Assembly (NCBI GenBank): GCA_023382675.1
Contig: JAHDWN010000012.1
Span: forward strand, 17,324 to 81,323
DNA from: Anaerolineae bacterium
GTDB taxonomy: Bacteria; Chloroflexota; Anaerolineae; Aggregatilineales; Phototrophicaceae
Reading direction: 5' to 3'
Length of the DNA: 64,000 bases
Positions 1-8,536 of this stretch are shown here, one piece after another. Under the pieces are notes generated by a model. That model searched no databases. It was not told where the DNA came from and was given only the letters and a program-made list of their open reading frames with translations. The position numbers and the translations under genes were made by a program. Numbering within the stretch: position 1 is the first letter of the stretch; the number at the start of each line of letters is the position of its first letter.

Positions 1-957
1 TTCTACCTGGCCGTCCTTTACTGCATCCTTGGCGCATGGGGATTGGCGCTGTGGCTGCGGCAGCGCGCCTTTCCCTGGGCATTTGCACTGCGTGCCGGGC
101 TGGCAGCCGGTCTGACGCTGCCGCTCTTTGCCTACTACACCCTCGCCTTTTCGCGCAATGCCGTGTTTGCGGCCTGGTCGGCGCAGAATCTGCTCCCGTC
201 GCCGCATCCGCTTCAGTATCTCGTAGCCTACAGTCTATTTATCGCGCTAGGCGTCTTGGCTGCCAGATGGGCGTGGCGTCGCGCCAGACTGCAAGCGCGG
301 TTCGCACTCCTGCTCGGGTGGATCATCATCGTGCCAGTGCTCGTTTATTTGCCGATCAATGTGCAGCGCCGAACCGCCGAGGCCGTGATCGTGCCGCTTG
401 CTATCCTCGCGATGCATGGACTGGCGCGGATTTTGCGGCGGTTGCGTCCCCGGCAGCGGCAGCGTATACGTCGCCTTGTGCTGGCCTTTGCCAGCCTGAG
501 CAGCCTTGTCCTGCTGATTACCGTCAGCGCGGGGGCGCTCGGTGCCGGGCTGCCGACGCACATCCCGGCGGACGCGCTGGCCGCGTTCGACTGGCTCAAT
601 CAGAATGCGCCCGAGGATTCTATTGTGCTGGCGTCAAAACTGACGGGCAATCAATTGCCTGCGTACACTAACTTGCGACCCTATGTGGGGCATGGGCCAG
701 AGACGCTGCTTGGTGACGAGAAAGCGGCGCTGGTAAATCGTTTCTACAGCGATCAAATGGACGCTGAAGAACGCGCCGAGTTGTACGCTTCGGTAGGTAT
801 CCGCTATGTATTCTACGGGGAAGTCGAACGCGAGATAGCTGACCCGGCCATCTCTCAACGCGGGACAACCGACCCGGCCACCTCTCAACCAGAGTGGACT
901 GCGAATCTTGAACTGCTTTACGACCGGGGCGGCTATCGCATTTACGGCGTGCCTTAG
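1..957 (+). CDS. Polytopic membrane protein, 3' part
   Basis: The reading frame is open from the first base, so the gene begins upstream; 318 residues are visible. Several hydrophobic segments in the first half alternate with Arg-rich loops, as in a polytopic inner-membrane protein. The last third is hydrophilic and should lie outside the membrane, with a 'FDWLNQNAPEDSIVLAS' stretch typical of C-terminal domains of GT39/YfhO-like lipid-linked glycosyltransferases and mannosyltransferase-like proteins. That family assignment is inference. A 30-base direct repeat near the end (841-859 and 871-889) encodes two similar decapeptides. The stop overlaps the stop of the convergent minus-strand gene. 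Confidence 0.75.
   Translation, partial: FYLAVLYCILGAWGLALWLRQRAFPWAFALRAGLAAGLTLPLFAYYTLAFSRNAVFAAWSAQNLLPSPHPLQYLVAYSLFIALGVLAARWAWRRARLQARFALLLGWIIIVPVLVYLPINVQRRTAEAVIVPLAILAMHGLARILRRLRPRQRQRIRRLVLAFASLSSLVLLITVSAGALGAGLPTHIPADALAAFDWLNQNAPEDSIVLASKLTGNQLPAYTNLRPYVGHGPETLLGDEKAALVNRFYSDQMDAEERAELYASVGIRYVFYGEVEREIADPAISQRGTTDPATSQPEWTANLELLYDRGGYRIYGVP
841..889 (+). repeat. 30-bp period direct repeat inside CDS
   Basis: Two 19-base copies starting GACCCGGCCA and ending TCTCAAC sit at 841-859 and 871-889, 30 bases apart, with one mismatch. They encode DPAISQ and DPATSQ and look like a recent in-frame duplication in the extracytoplasmic tail of the membrane protein. Confidence 0.8.
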
Positions 958-2018
958 GCTCGCGGCGGTGTAGGTTCTGGCGTAGCGAAGATAATCCGCC
1001 CGGTTTCCTTGTTAATCAACTTGGTCACGGTCACGTACAACGTGCGATCCATATATTGGCGTCCGTTTTCGACAATGACCATCGTGCCATCTTCGAGATA
1101 GCCCACGCCTTGCCCGGACTCCTTGCCTTCCTGGATGATGCGCAGGGCGAAAGTCTCGCCGGGGATATACACCGAGCGCACCGCATTTGCCAGCAGATTG
1201 ATATTCAGAACCGTGGCTCCCTGCGCCTCGGCCACGCGGTTGAGCGGAAAATCGATAGTGACAATCGGCGCATTGAGTTTGAGCGCCAGGGCGATCAGCT
1301 TGTCGTCGACCTCATCAATGCCTTCGATGTCGTCATCGATGATTTTGAAGGACAGCGTTGATTCGCGCTGAAGCTCCTTGAGTTTGTCCACCCCTCTGCG
1401 GCCACGATTGCGCCGCTGGGCGTCCGAGGAGTCTGCCACACGTTGAAGCTCCTGGACCACAAATCGGGGAACGACCAGCGTACCGCCAACGAAGCCGGTT
1501 TTGGCAATATCGACGATGCGACCATCGATCAAGACGCTGGTATCCAACAGAAGTTGGCGTTCCATCCCCATGCCAGCGAAGGCGCGCCGCCGACCGATGC
1601 CGAGCCAATCGGTCAAGAAGGCCCAGAACTCACGGGAACGCACCGTGAACAGTGTCAGCCCCAGGTAAGCCAGAACGACTGAAGCAATCGGTGGCAAAAT
1701 CCCGCCAAGCGGCTCTGATAGCGTTGACAGCGGATACGCGAGCAGCAGCCCCAGAAGCAGGCCGATCAGCGTGCCGACAATCGCCATGAAGACGACCTCG
1801 ACCGGCATTCCGTTGATCGTTTTACTGATGGCGCGCACAGGCCGCACCGTGAGATAAGGCGTCATGATCAAGCCGAACAAGACGCCGATAAGAGCGAAGA
1901 GCAAGGATGAAACATCAGATGGCAGCCCGACCGAAGTGGCGGCGTCCAACCCGAAGCGCGCGCCCAGAAGCGCGCAGATCACCATGCCGATCATGCGGAA
2001 GGTGAATTCGACGGACAT
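954..2018 (-). CDS. PIN/TRAM domain membrane protein (YacL-like)
   Basis: The 354-residue protein has four N-terminal hydrophobic segments (about residues 5-130), then a PIN nuclease-like domain beginning near residue 155 with LLDTSVLIDGRI and acidic residues at DDKLIALAL and TIDFPLN, then a TRAM-like C-terminus (GQGVGYLEDGTMVIVENG). This order is that of the YacL/PilT-like family in Gram-positive bacteria and Chloroflexota; the PIN fold is a putative metal-dependent RNase, but the cellular substrate is not established. A GGGAG site lies about eight bases before the ATG. It is convergent with the preceding gene and the two overlap by a few bases at the stops. Confidence 0.9.
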   Translation of the reverse strand: MSVEFTFRMIGMVICALLGARFGLDAATSVGLPSDVSSLLFALIGVLFGLIMTPYLTVRPVRAISKTINGMPVEVVFMAIVGTLIGLLLGLLLAYPLSTLSEPLGGILPPIASVVLAYLGLTLFTVRSREFWAFLTDWLGIGRRRAFAGMGMERQLLLDTSVLIDGRIVDIAKTGFVGGTLVVPRFVVQELQRVADSSDAQRRNRGRRGVDKLKELQRESTLSFKIIDDDIEGIDEVDDKLIALALKLNAPIVTIDFPLNRVAEAQGATVLNINLLANAVRSVYIPGETFALRIIQEGKESGQGVGYLEDGTMVIVENGRQYMDRTLYVTVTKLINKETGRIIFATPEPTPPRA

Positions 2019-2156
2019 AATAACGGCTCCCCATACCTGTGGATAATTGAATGACGTGAATTCAAATCACGTGTCGCCGTGTAGGGAGAAAGTCAATCTG
2101 TGCTAGGCGAATGAACAATGAGTATCTGGGGATGTTAACACGCGGGCAAAGTGGCG

Positions 2157-3080
2157 TCAACGAACGATCACATTCAGCAGATGATTGGCGGTCATGACGC
2201 CGTAAATGACCCAGAGCGCGAGCGAGATTATCAATGCAACGCGCGGGAGGCGCATTGCCAATAACGCCAGGTGCAGCAGAACGCCATAGAGCGCAAGATA
2301 AGGCACGAAAAAGACCCAGGCAAAGATACCGAGCACAGGATCGTGCCGTTTCACTGCCCGCCAGGCCAGGAAAAGCCCGATCAAAAACGACACCGGCGCG
2401 CCGATTAGCGACATCGGCGCGAGATTATAGATACGCGCGGATAGGGCACCGTTCCGAATCTGATCGAGCATCTGGGTGATCCATCCAGGCCAGATCAGCA
2501 GCGAGAGGCCAATGATGAGGGCTGCCACCAGCCCGGCACGCAGTGTTTCACGCCAATCTGTGCCGAGGTAGTAACCGAAGGCCGTCTGCGGCTTCACCAG
2601 CAAGAAAGGCATACTCCAGCGGACAGGCAGCAGGAGGCCAATGCAGACCATCCACTCGATATTGAGTTCGAGGGCGGAGTCAAAGGCGACGAACGAGGTG
2701 AGTGCCAACACGATCGCGCCTCGGCTGCCGCCGAAACGATGGATCACCAGCGCGATCAGCACGTAGTAGAGAATGAGTTGAAACAGCACCGCGAGCGGTT
2801 CTGGCAGCAGACTGAAGGGCAGCAGCAGTGCCGCCGTCCAGGGTGGATTGAAGTACCCTTCGACCTGAAACGGATCGTTAACCATGCGCGCGGCGGGCAA
2901 GAAAATCCCATATTGATCGGTGAGTACATTGATGGCATTGAGCGGTTTTAACGCGAAGACCACGCCCCACCAGACCAGCGCCATCACCACTGCGATGACG
3001 AGCTTTGAGGCCAGCGACTTCGACAACACCTGGCGGCGTATCGATTTGTCGGCGTTCGTCGGGGCGGTGATCTGGGTCAT
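2157..3080 (-). CDS. GT87-like polytopic membrane protein
   Basis: A 307-residue integral membrane protein with about eight to nine hydrophobic segments. The stretch YFNPPWTAALLLPFSLLP, placed after an extracytoplasmic loop, resembles the NPPxxxLLxxPLSLLP signature of GT87/DUF2029 polyprenol-phosphate-dependent mannosyltransferases, so a lipid-linked sugar transfer role at the outer membrane face is possible but unproven. The chosen ATG at 3080 has AGGA four bases upstream; the frame also extends to a TTG at 3179 with a polar, low-complexity N-terminus that is less convincing. It is transcribed away from the sugar genes at 3.5 kb. Confidence 0.65.
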   Translation of the reverse strand: MTQITAPTNADKSIRRQVLSKSLASKLVIAVVMALVWWGVVFALKPLNAINVLTDQYGIFLPAARMVNDPFQVEGYFNPPWTAALLLPFSLLPEPLAVLFQLILYYVLIALVIHRFGGSRGAIVLALTSFVAFDSALELNIEWMVCIGLLLPVRWSMPFLLVKPQTAFGYYLGTDWRETLRAGLVAALIIGLSLLIWPGWITQMLDQIRNGALSARIYNLAPMSLIGAPVSFLIGLFLAWRAVKRHDPVLGIFAWVFFVPYLALYGVLLHLALLAMRLPRVALIISLALWVIYGVMTANHLLNVIVR

Positions 3081-3541
3081 GCTGTCCTGTGTTCGGGAAT
3101 GATCGTCAACTACATTCCCGATCCTAGCCGATCTGCCGCCGTTAGAGTCTTGAGAGCGCTCGCTTGTGGTGTTCGACAAAGGGCTCCTGTGAGTGAATTC
3201 TCTCGTTTGGCTGTGCCTTCGACCTCAGAGAACAGCTTTTGGGCGAACTCATTGACAATTCAAGCGTGTTTCATTAATCTCCCAAACCAATGTTTGCATT
3301 AATTGATTACAGGATTATCGATTTGACAATTGAAAGGGAAATTGTACTTCATCATTGAATGGCCCCGCTGCTGTGGGGCTACAGGAAAACGCTGCCGGAT
3401 AGTGCAGCGGTCCATCGGAGCGATCTCTTCGCAAGTGAGATCACAACTCCTTGGCGCGAAGACGGGATCGATGCCCGGATCGCGAGTCACATGACTTCAT
3501 AATTGGATAAACGAGTTGCTTCATAAGAAGGGAAAATTGTC
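3081..3541. other. Intergenic region between divergent genes
   Basis: About 460 bases without a convincing gene lie between the GT87-like gene (minus) and the sugar isomerase (plus). It is visibly more AT-rich than its neighbours and holds a promoter candidate at 3252-3280, a second isolated TTGACA at 3323-3328 with no good -10 partner, and a short GCCCC/GGGGC inverted repeat at 3362-3379. An AAGGG ribosome-binding sequence lies just before the ATG at 3542. No tRNA or riboswitch structure was recognised. Confidence 0.5.
3252..3280 (+). promoter_or_regulatory. Candidate sigma-70-type promoter
   Basis: A perfect -35 TTGACA at 3252-3257 is followed after 17 bases by TAATCT at 3275-3280, which matches only half of the -10 consensus. 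It would give a leader of roughly 255 bases to the isomerase at 3542. Weak prediction. Confidence 0.3.
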
Positions 3542-4546
3542 ATGCCAAGATCGATAACGCTGTTTACCGGACAATGGGCAGATCTGACATTGGACGAACT
3601 GGCCGCGAAAGCCAAAGCAATGGGCTTTGACGGGTTAGAGCTTGCCTGCTGGGGCGACCACTTCGAGGTCGATAAAGCGCTGTCCGATGACAGCTATGTT
3701 CGAAGCCGTCACGATATTCTTGAGCGACATGGCTTGAAATGCTTTGCCATCAGCACGCATCTTGTCGGGCAGTGTGTGGCCGACGCCATGATTGATGAAC
3801 GGCACAAAAGCATATTGCCGGCGCGCCTCTGGGGCGACGGTGAACCAGAAGGCGTGCGGCAGCGCTGCGCTGAAGAGGTCAAACTGACCGCTGAGGCAGC
3901 GAAAATGATGGGCGTTTCCGTCGTGAATGGTTTCACCGGCAGTCCGGTCTGGCATCTCATCTATCGCTTCCCGCCAACCTCGGATGAGATGATTGATGCG
4001 GGTTTCCGGGACTTCGCTGACCGCTGGCGACCGATCCTGGATGCTTATGCTGAGGCTGGGATTCGCTACGCGCTGGAGGCTCACCCCGGTGAAATCGCAT
4101 ACGACATCTATACGGCACAGAAGACGCTGGCCGCGCTGGACGGTCACAAAGCTTTTGGCTTCAACTTCGATCCCAGCCATTTCATCCATCAGTTGTTCGA
4201 CCCGGCGAACTTCATTGAGGCGTTCCCTGATCGCATTTTCCACGTTCACGTCAAAGACTCGAAGGTCAAGTTGAATGGACGCAGCAGCATTCTCGGCTCT
4301 CATCTTCAGTTTGGCGATCCACGTCGGGGTTGGGACTTTGTTTCGCCAGGACGCGGCGACATCGATCTGGAATCGATTATTCGTGGGTTGAATCGTATCG
4401 GCTATCAGGGGCCTCTGTCTGTCGAATGGGAAGACAGCGGCATGAGCCGCGAGCATGGCGCGCGTGAAGCGGTCGAATTCATCCGCCGCACCGATTTTGA
4501 GCCATCGTCTGTCGCGTTCGACGCGGCTTTTGCGTCGAATGACTGA
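3542..4546 (+). CDS. Sugar phosphate isomerase/epimerase, TIM barrel
   Basis: A 334-residue protein of the AP endonuclease family 2/xylose isomerase-like TIM-barrel superfamily. Likely metal ligands are visible in the expected order: Glu in ALEAHPGE, Asp in FNFDPSHF, His in HVHVKDSK and Glu in LSVEWED. Such enzymes isomerise or epimerise keto-sugars, inositol derivatives or hydroxypyruvate; the exact substrate cannot be read from sequence. It is followed 67 bases later by a Gfo/Idh/MocA dehydrogenase, a pairing common in inositol and unusual-sugar catabolism, so a joint cytoplasmic pathway is inferred. Confidence 0.85.
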   Translation: MPRSITLFTGQWADLTLDELAAKAKAMGFDGLELACWGDHFEVDKALSDDSYVRSRHDILERHGLKCFAISTHLVGQCVADAMIDERHKSILPARLWGDGEPEGVRQRCAEEVKLTAEAAKMMGVSVVNGFTGSPVWHLIYRFPPTSDEMIDAGFRDFADRWRPILDAYAEAGIRYALEAHPGEIAYDIYTAQKTLAALDGHKAFGFNFDPSHFIHQLFDPANFIEAFPDRIFHVHVKDSKVKLNGRSSILGSHLQFGDPRRGWDFVSPGRGDIDLESIIRGLNRIGYQGPLSVEWEDSGMSREHGAREAVEFIRRTDFEPSSVAFDAAFASND

Positions 4547-4613
4547 TTGAGCGACACCAATGTTCCGACACTAAGTGCGCTATCTGCACCCAATTCAAAA
4601 CCAGGAGGCATTC

Positions 4614-5813
4614 ATGGCTGAGAAAGTTGGCTTTACGACGATGGCAGGCGAACACGCGGAGGGCGAAGCGCCTGTGTTAGGTATCGGTATGCTTGGGTAT
4701 GCCTTCATGGGCAAGGCTCACAGCAATGCCCTGAAGAAACTGCCCTACATGATGTACCCCCCAGTCGCCATTCCACGCCTGATCGGGATCGCTGGACGCA
4801 ACCAAGCGGCGGTGCAAGAGGCGGCCAAGCGCTATGGCTATGAACGCGCTTACACCGATTGGCGGCGCATGATCCGCAATCGGAATGTCGATATATTTGA
4901 CAACGGCGGCCCGAATGATGCCCATGCAACGCCAAGCATCTACGCAGCGGAGCATGGCAAGCACATCATCTGTGAAAAGCCGTTGGCGCGGTCAACCTCA
5001 GAGGCGCGGCGTATGCTTGACGCAGTCCAGAAAGCGGGCGTCAAACACATGGTGGCATTCAATTATCGATTCGTCCCTGCCATCGTCCAGGCAAAGAAGC
5101 TGCTCGAGAGCGGCGCGCTGGGGCGGATCTTTCACTTTCGCGCCGTGTATCTGCAAGAATGGATCATCGATCCAAACTTCCCCAAGATCTGGCGCTTGGA
5201 CAAAAAAGCTGCCGGCAGCGGCGCGCTCGGCGATCTAGGCGCGCACGTCATTGACCTGGCGCGATTCCTGGTGGGCGAACCTAAACGCATTTCGGCCATG
5301 ACCAAGACCTTCATCGAGCAGCGCCCACTCCCCGATGGCAGTGGCACCGGCACGGTCGATGTAGACGATGCATTCGTCTCGCTGTTCGAGTTCGAAAACG
5401 GCGCGCTTGGCACCATCGAAGCATCACGTTTTTGCCAGGGGCGCAAGAACTACAACTGCATCGAAATTAACGGGGAGAACGGCTCGATCCGCTTTGATCT
5501 GGAACGCATGAATAATCTTGAGGTTTATTGGGCGAACGAAGAGCCGAAAGAAACGCGCGGTTTCCACAATGTCCTGGTGACAGAGTCACATCACCCGTAC
5601 TGGGAGAACTGGTGGCCTCACGGGCATATCATCGGTTGGGAACACACGTTTGTCCACGAGTTTCACCACTTCTTCGGCGCGATTCTGGGCAAGTGGGAGG
5701 TTGCGCCCTGGGGAGCCGATTTTGTCGATGGGTACAAGAACGCCGTCATCTGTGATGCCATCTTGAAGTCATCGAAGAGCGGGCGCGCTATTGAAATCGA
5801 TTACGGCCTGTAG
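4614..5813 (+). CDS. Gfo/Idh/MocA family oxidoreductase
   Basis: A 399-residue NAD(P)-dependent dehydrogenase. An N-terminal Rossmann motif (GMLGYAFMG, near residue 24) is followed by the family hallmark CEKPLA near residue 125 and a C-terminal beta-sheet substrate domain containing GALGDLGAHVIDLARFL. Family members oxidise sugars, inositols or their acids. The ATG at 4614 was chosen because AGGAGG sits five bases upstream; an in-frame GTG at 4575 would add 13 residues with no ribosome site. It probably forms an operon with the isomerase upstream, acting on the same carbohydrate; this is inference from adjacency. Confidence 0.9.
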   Translation: MAEKVGFTTMAGEHAEGEAPVLGIGMLGYAFMGKAHSNALKKLPYMMYPPVAIPRLIGIAGRNQAAVQEAAKRYGYERAYTDWRRMIRNRNVDIFDNGGPNDAHATPSIYAAEHGKHIICEKPLARSTSEARRMLDAVQKAGVKHMVAFNYRFVPAIVQAKKLLESGALGRIFHFRAVYLQEWIIDPNFPKIWRLDKKAAGSGALGDLGAHVIDLARFLVGEPKRISAMTKTFIEQRPLPDGSGTGTVDVDDAFVSLFEFENGALGTIEASRFCQGRKNYNCIEINGENGSIRFDLERMNNLEVYWANEEPKETRGFHNVLVTESHHPYWENWWPHGHIIGWEHTFVHEFHHFFGAILGKWEVAPWGADFVDGYKNAVICDAILKSSKSGRAIEIDYGL

Positions 5814-5815
5814 AT

Positions 5816-5853
5816 GAAAAAGCGCCAGATCGCTGACGTGGCGATCTGGCGCT
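5816..5853 (-). terminator. Rho-independent terminator of malQ
   Basis: A perfect 13-bp inverted repeat, 5821-5833 with 5841-5853, encloses a 7-base loop. Read on the minus strand it is followed by five T residues, immediately after the malQ stop at 5858. On the plus strand there is no T run, although the hairpin may also help end the convergent dehydrogenase transcript. Confidence 0.88.
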
Positions 5854-5857
5854 CGGG

Positions 5858-7393
5858 TTAGCGGCTGTGATCGGGTGGCGCAGCCACGGCTCCCGGATTG
5901 CGCGCATAAAAATGCGTCAGATCGCGTAACCGCTCACGCGGCAACCAGTTGAATTGATCCTCGGTCATGCGCCAGGCCCAGTTCCCGCTCTCGACGCTTG
6001 GCGTATTCATGCGCGCCTCAGATCCCAACCCCAGCAAGTCTTGCAGCGGCAGCACACACATCCGCGCAACCGACCCCATCGCGAGGCGAATCATTTCCCA
6101 GTTGATCTCCGTCACATAGTGACCAACGTAGCGTCCCACGTGCTCTTTAATGGTTTGCGTGGCTTCGTTGCCGTTCCACCAGCCAACGGTCGTGTTGTTG
6201 TCGTGTGTTCCGGTATAGACGATGCAGTTCGGTGTGTAATTGTGCGGCAGAAATACATTGACACCGCTGACATCACCCCAGGCAAATTGCAGCACTTTCA
6301 TGCCCGGCAGCCCAAATTGGTCGCGCAGGGCTTCCACGCCTGGCGTGATCACACCGAGATCTTCGGCAATGATCGGCAAATCGCCCAATCTATCCAGAAC
6401 GGTCTCAAAGAGCTTCATGCCCGGCGCGGGCACCCATTTGCCGTGCTTGGCGGTTGGCTCGCTGGCCGGAATTTCCCAGTAGGCTTCAAAACCACGAAAA
6501 TGGTCGATGCGCACGATGTCGAAAATGCTGAGCACCGCCTTCAGCCGCTTCGTCCACCAGTCAAACCCGTTCTGCTCCATCCGATCCCAGCGATAGAGCG
6601 GGTTGCCCCAGCGCTGCCCATCCTCGCTGAAATAATCTGGTGGCACACCGGCGACAACCGTGGGATTGCCCGCATCATCCAGATAGAAGAGGTCACGCGC
6701 TGTCCAAACGTCGCTGCTATCGTGTGCGACGAAGATCGGAATGTCGCCGATGAGCTTGATACCTCTCTCATTGGCGTAGTTTTTGAGGGCATACCATTGG
6801 GTGCGGAAGACCCACTGTCGGAATTTCTGCTCGGCAATTTTGTCGGCAAGTTTCGTTTGGGCGATGCTGATAGCCGCCTTGTCGCGCAGCGCTTCGCCCC
6901 TTTCCCATTCAACCCATGGCCGCAATAAATAGTTCTCTTTGAGTGCCACAAACAACGCGAAATCATCGAGCCAGAAGCTGTTGTCTGCGCACCAGGCTTC
7001 GAAGGCGTCCCGCTGTTCAGCAGCGGCGGAGGTGGAAAAGCGCACGTAAGCGCGATTGAGCATCTTGGTGCGATACGGGATCGCCCAGCCATAGTCCACG
7101 CGATGTCGGGGGAATTCCGGCGCATCTGCGAGGTCAGCCGCCGTTAGCCAGCCAATCTCGGCCAGCCGTTCCAGACTGATGAGCAGTGGATTTCCGGCAA
7201 AGGTTGAAAGTGATTGATAAGGCGAATCGGCATAACCGGTTGGCCCCAGCGGCAGCATCTGCCACAACGATTGATCGGTGTCCTTCAGAAAATCGACAAA
7301 TCGGTACGACCAATCCCCCAGATCGCCCAGTCCGTAGCGCCCTGGCAGCGATGTTGGGTGGAGTAAAACACCATTCGAACGTGCGAATTGCAT
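5858..7393 (-). CDS. malQ: 4-alpha-glucanotransferase
   Basis: A 511-residue GH77 enzyme (amylomaltase), the usual length of the family. The catalytic Asp is in VRIDHFRGF, the acid/base Glu in IAEDLGVIT and the third carboxylate in YTGTHDNNT; the N-terminal GVLLHPTSLPGRYGLGDLG is diagnostic. It transfers maltodextrin segments between alpha-1,4-glucans in the cytoplasm, in glycogen or maltodextrin turnover. No other glycogen gene is nearby, so it appears as a single transcription unit with its own terminator. Confidence 0.97.
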   Translation of the reverse strand: MQFARSNGVLLHPTSLPGRYGLGDLGDWSYRFVDFLKDTDQSLWQMLPLGPTGYADSPYQSLSTFAGNPLLISLERLAEIGWLTAADLADAPEFPRHRVDYGWAIPYRTKMLNRAYVRFSTSAAAEQRDAFEAWCADNSFWLDDFALFVALKENYLLRPWVEWERGEALRDKAAISIAQTKLADKIAEQKFRQWVFRTQWYALKNYANERGIKLIGDIPIFVAHDSSDVWTARDLFYLDDAGNPTVVAGVPPDYFSEDGQRWGNPLYRWDRMEQNGFDWWTKRLKAVLSIFDIVRIDHFRGFEAYWEIPASEPTAKHGKWVPAPGMKLFETVLDRLGDLPIIAEDLGVITPGVEALRDQFGLPGMKVLQFAWGDVSGVNVFLPHNYTPNCIVYTGTHDNNTTVGWWNGNEATQTIKEHVGRYVGHYVTEINWEMIRLAMGSVARMCVLPLQDLLGLGSEARMNTPSVESGNWAWRMTEDQFNWLPRERLRDLTHFYARNPGAVAAPPDHSR

Positions 7394-7469
7394 AGAGTCA
7401 ATCCTAATAATATGAGGCCAATCTCAGGCTTCAAGTGTACCTGATTCAACACCGCGAGTCATAGGCTGC

Positions 7470-8462
7470 TCACGTATCTTCCTGGAGTTTGATCACAAGC
7501 GTCTCTGACCCAGGATGCAAAGCCAGCAGCCAATCGCCCAGCAGCTTGACCGCAAGATGAACCCCCTCGGTCGGGCGTGGATGGCCGAGCGTGCTCAACT
7601 GCAATGTGTAGTGTCCATCGTGGCGAAGACTCAACGTGAGCGCCAGCCGCTGTTCGATGGTCGGCTCTTTGATGTGGGTTTCGAACAGGATGTGTCTATC
7701 CGAGCGCCACGGGCGCAGGAAATGAATGTAAGTACCCGCGATGGGTTGAAACTGCTTCTCTTCAAAGCTCGCTTCGACCTCATCAAGCGTTATCGGACTA
7801 TGGAAGACCAGGTGTGGCATGGGCAGTTCCTGAACAGCAGTCATCGCTGGCGGTGGTTGTTGATTGCGCCGGTAGGCAAAGTAATAGCAGCTTCGGCCGT
7901 CGCGGCGGGCTTTCATCTCGTACTTCGTGACGATGCGCTCCGGCAGTTCTGCCGCCCAGGGAACGGCCAGCACATTGTCCAATCCCGGCGTTTCTGCGAG
8001 CAACTCGTGGCTCATCTCGGCGTATTCCAGAATGTCAGTCGCCAGGTAGAACAGCCCCCCAGGCTGCAAACGATTGACGATGACATCCAGTGTGTCGCGC
8101 TGCATGAGGCGGCGGTGACTGTGGCGCGTTCGAAACCACGGATCGGGGAAATTCACATGTATCTGGGACAGGGAAGTGGGCGTAAAAAGGTGGTGCAAGG
8201 CTGCTTCTGCCATGGCATAGACCACGCGCGTGTTGGTCAATTCCTCACGTGCGATCATGGCTTCGGCACGGGTCAGGCAGCGATTCGAGATTTCGATACC
8301 AACGACATTGTGTTCGGGGAATCGATGGGCGAGATGGCGCAAGAACGCACCTCCCCCAAAGCCAATCTCCAGGATGAGCGCCCGATCTCGCCCGAAGATC
8401 GCCTGCCAATCCGCCGGCCAGGGCAGCTTCAGAACGTTGAGCTTCTGCAATGTGTCTTTCAT
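7470..8462 (-). CDS. trmB: tRNA (guanine-N7-)-methyltransferase with C-terminal extension
   Basis: The first 200 or so residues carry the TrmB signatures: EIGFGGGAFL (SAM binding), VVGIEIS, VNFPDPWFRTRH and RRLMQ. TrmB makes m7G46 in tRNA variable loops using S-adenosylmethionine. The protein is 330 residues, against about 210-240 in E. coli or Bacillus. The additional ~125 residues (from about LPMPHLVFHSPITLDEVEASF) form a separate predicted alpha/beta domain; longer TrmB forms with a C-terminal extension are known from deep-branching bacteria such as Aquifex and Thermus. Start ATG is at the 5' end of the conserved domain. Confidence 0.9.
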   Translation of the reverse strand: MKDTLQKLNVLKLPWPADWQAIFGRDRALILEIGFGGGAFLRHLAHRFPEHNVVGIEISNRCLTRAEAMIAREELTNTRVVYAMAEAALHHLFTPTSLSQIHVNFPDPWFRTRHSHRRLMQRDTLDVIVNRLQPGGLFYLATDILEYAEMSHELLAETPGLDNVLAVPWAAELPERIVTKYEMKARRDGRSCYYFAYRRNQQPPPAMTAVQELPMPHLVFHSPITLDEVEASFEEKQFQPIAGTYIHFLRPWRSDRHILFETHIKEPTIEQRLALTLSLRHDGHYTLQLSTLGHPRPTEGVHLAVKLLGDWLLALHPGSETLVIKLQEDT

Positions 8463-8536
8463 GCTCGTGATTGTATCGGCGCGCCGGTAGATTGGGTATG
8501 GGCGATCACATGGCTTCTTCGAGCCAGGCAGCGCAA

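Noticed and set aside
3323..3328. Second TTGACA in the 3.1-3.5 kb region
   Set aside because: No -10-like hexamer at 15-19 bases.
3299..3490. 63-residue minus-strand ORF in the 3.1-3.5 kb gap
   Set aside because: No ribosome site, no motif, rich in Cys, Pro and Arg as in random GC-containing DNA.
5954..6928. 324-residue plus-strand ORF opposite malQ
   Set aside because: Shadow of malQ without motifs.
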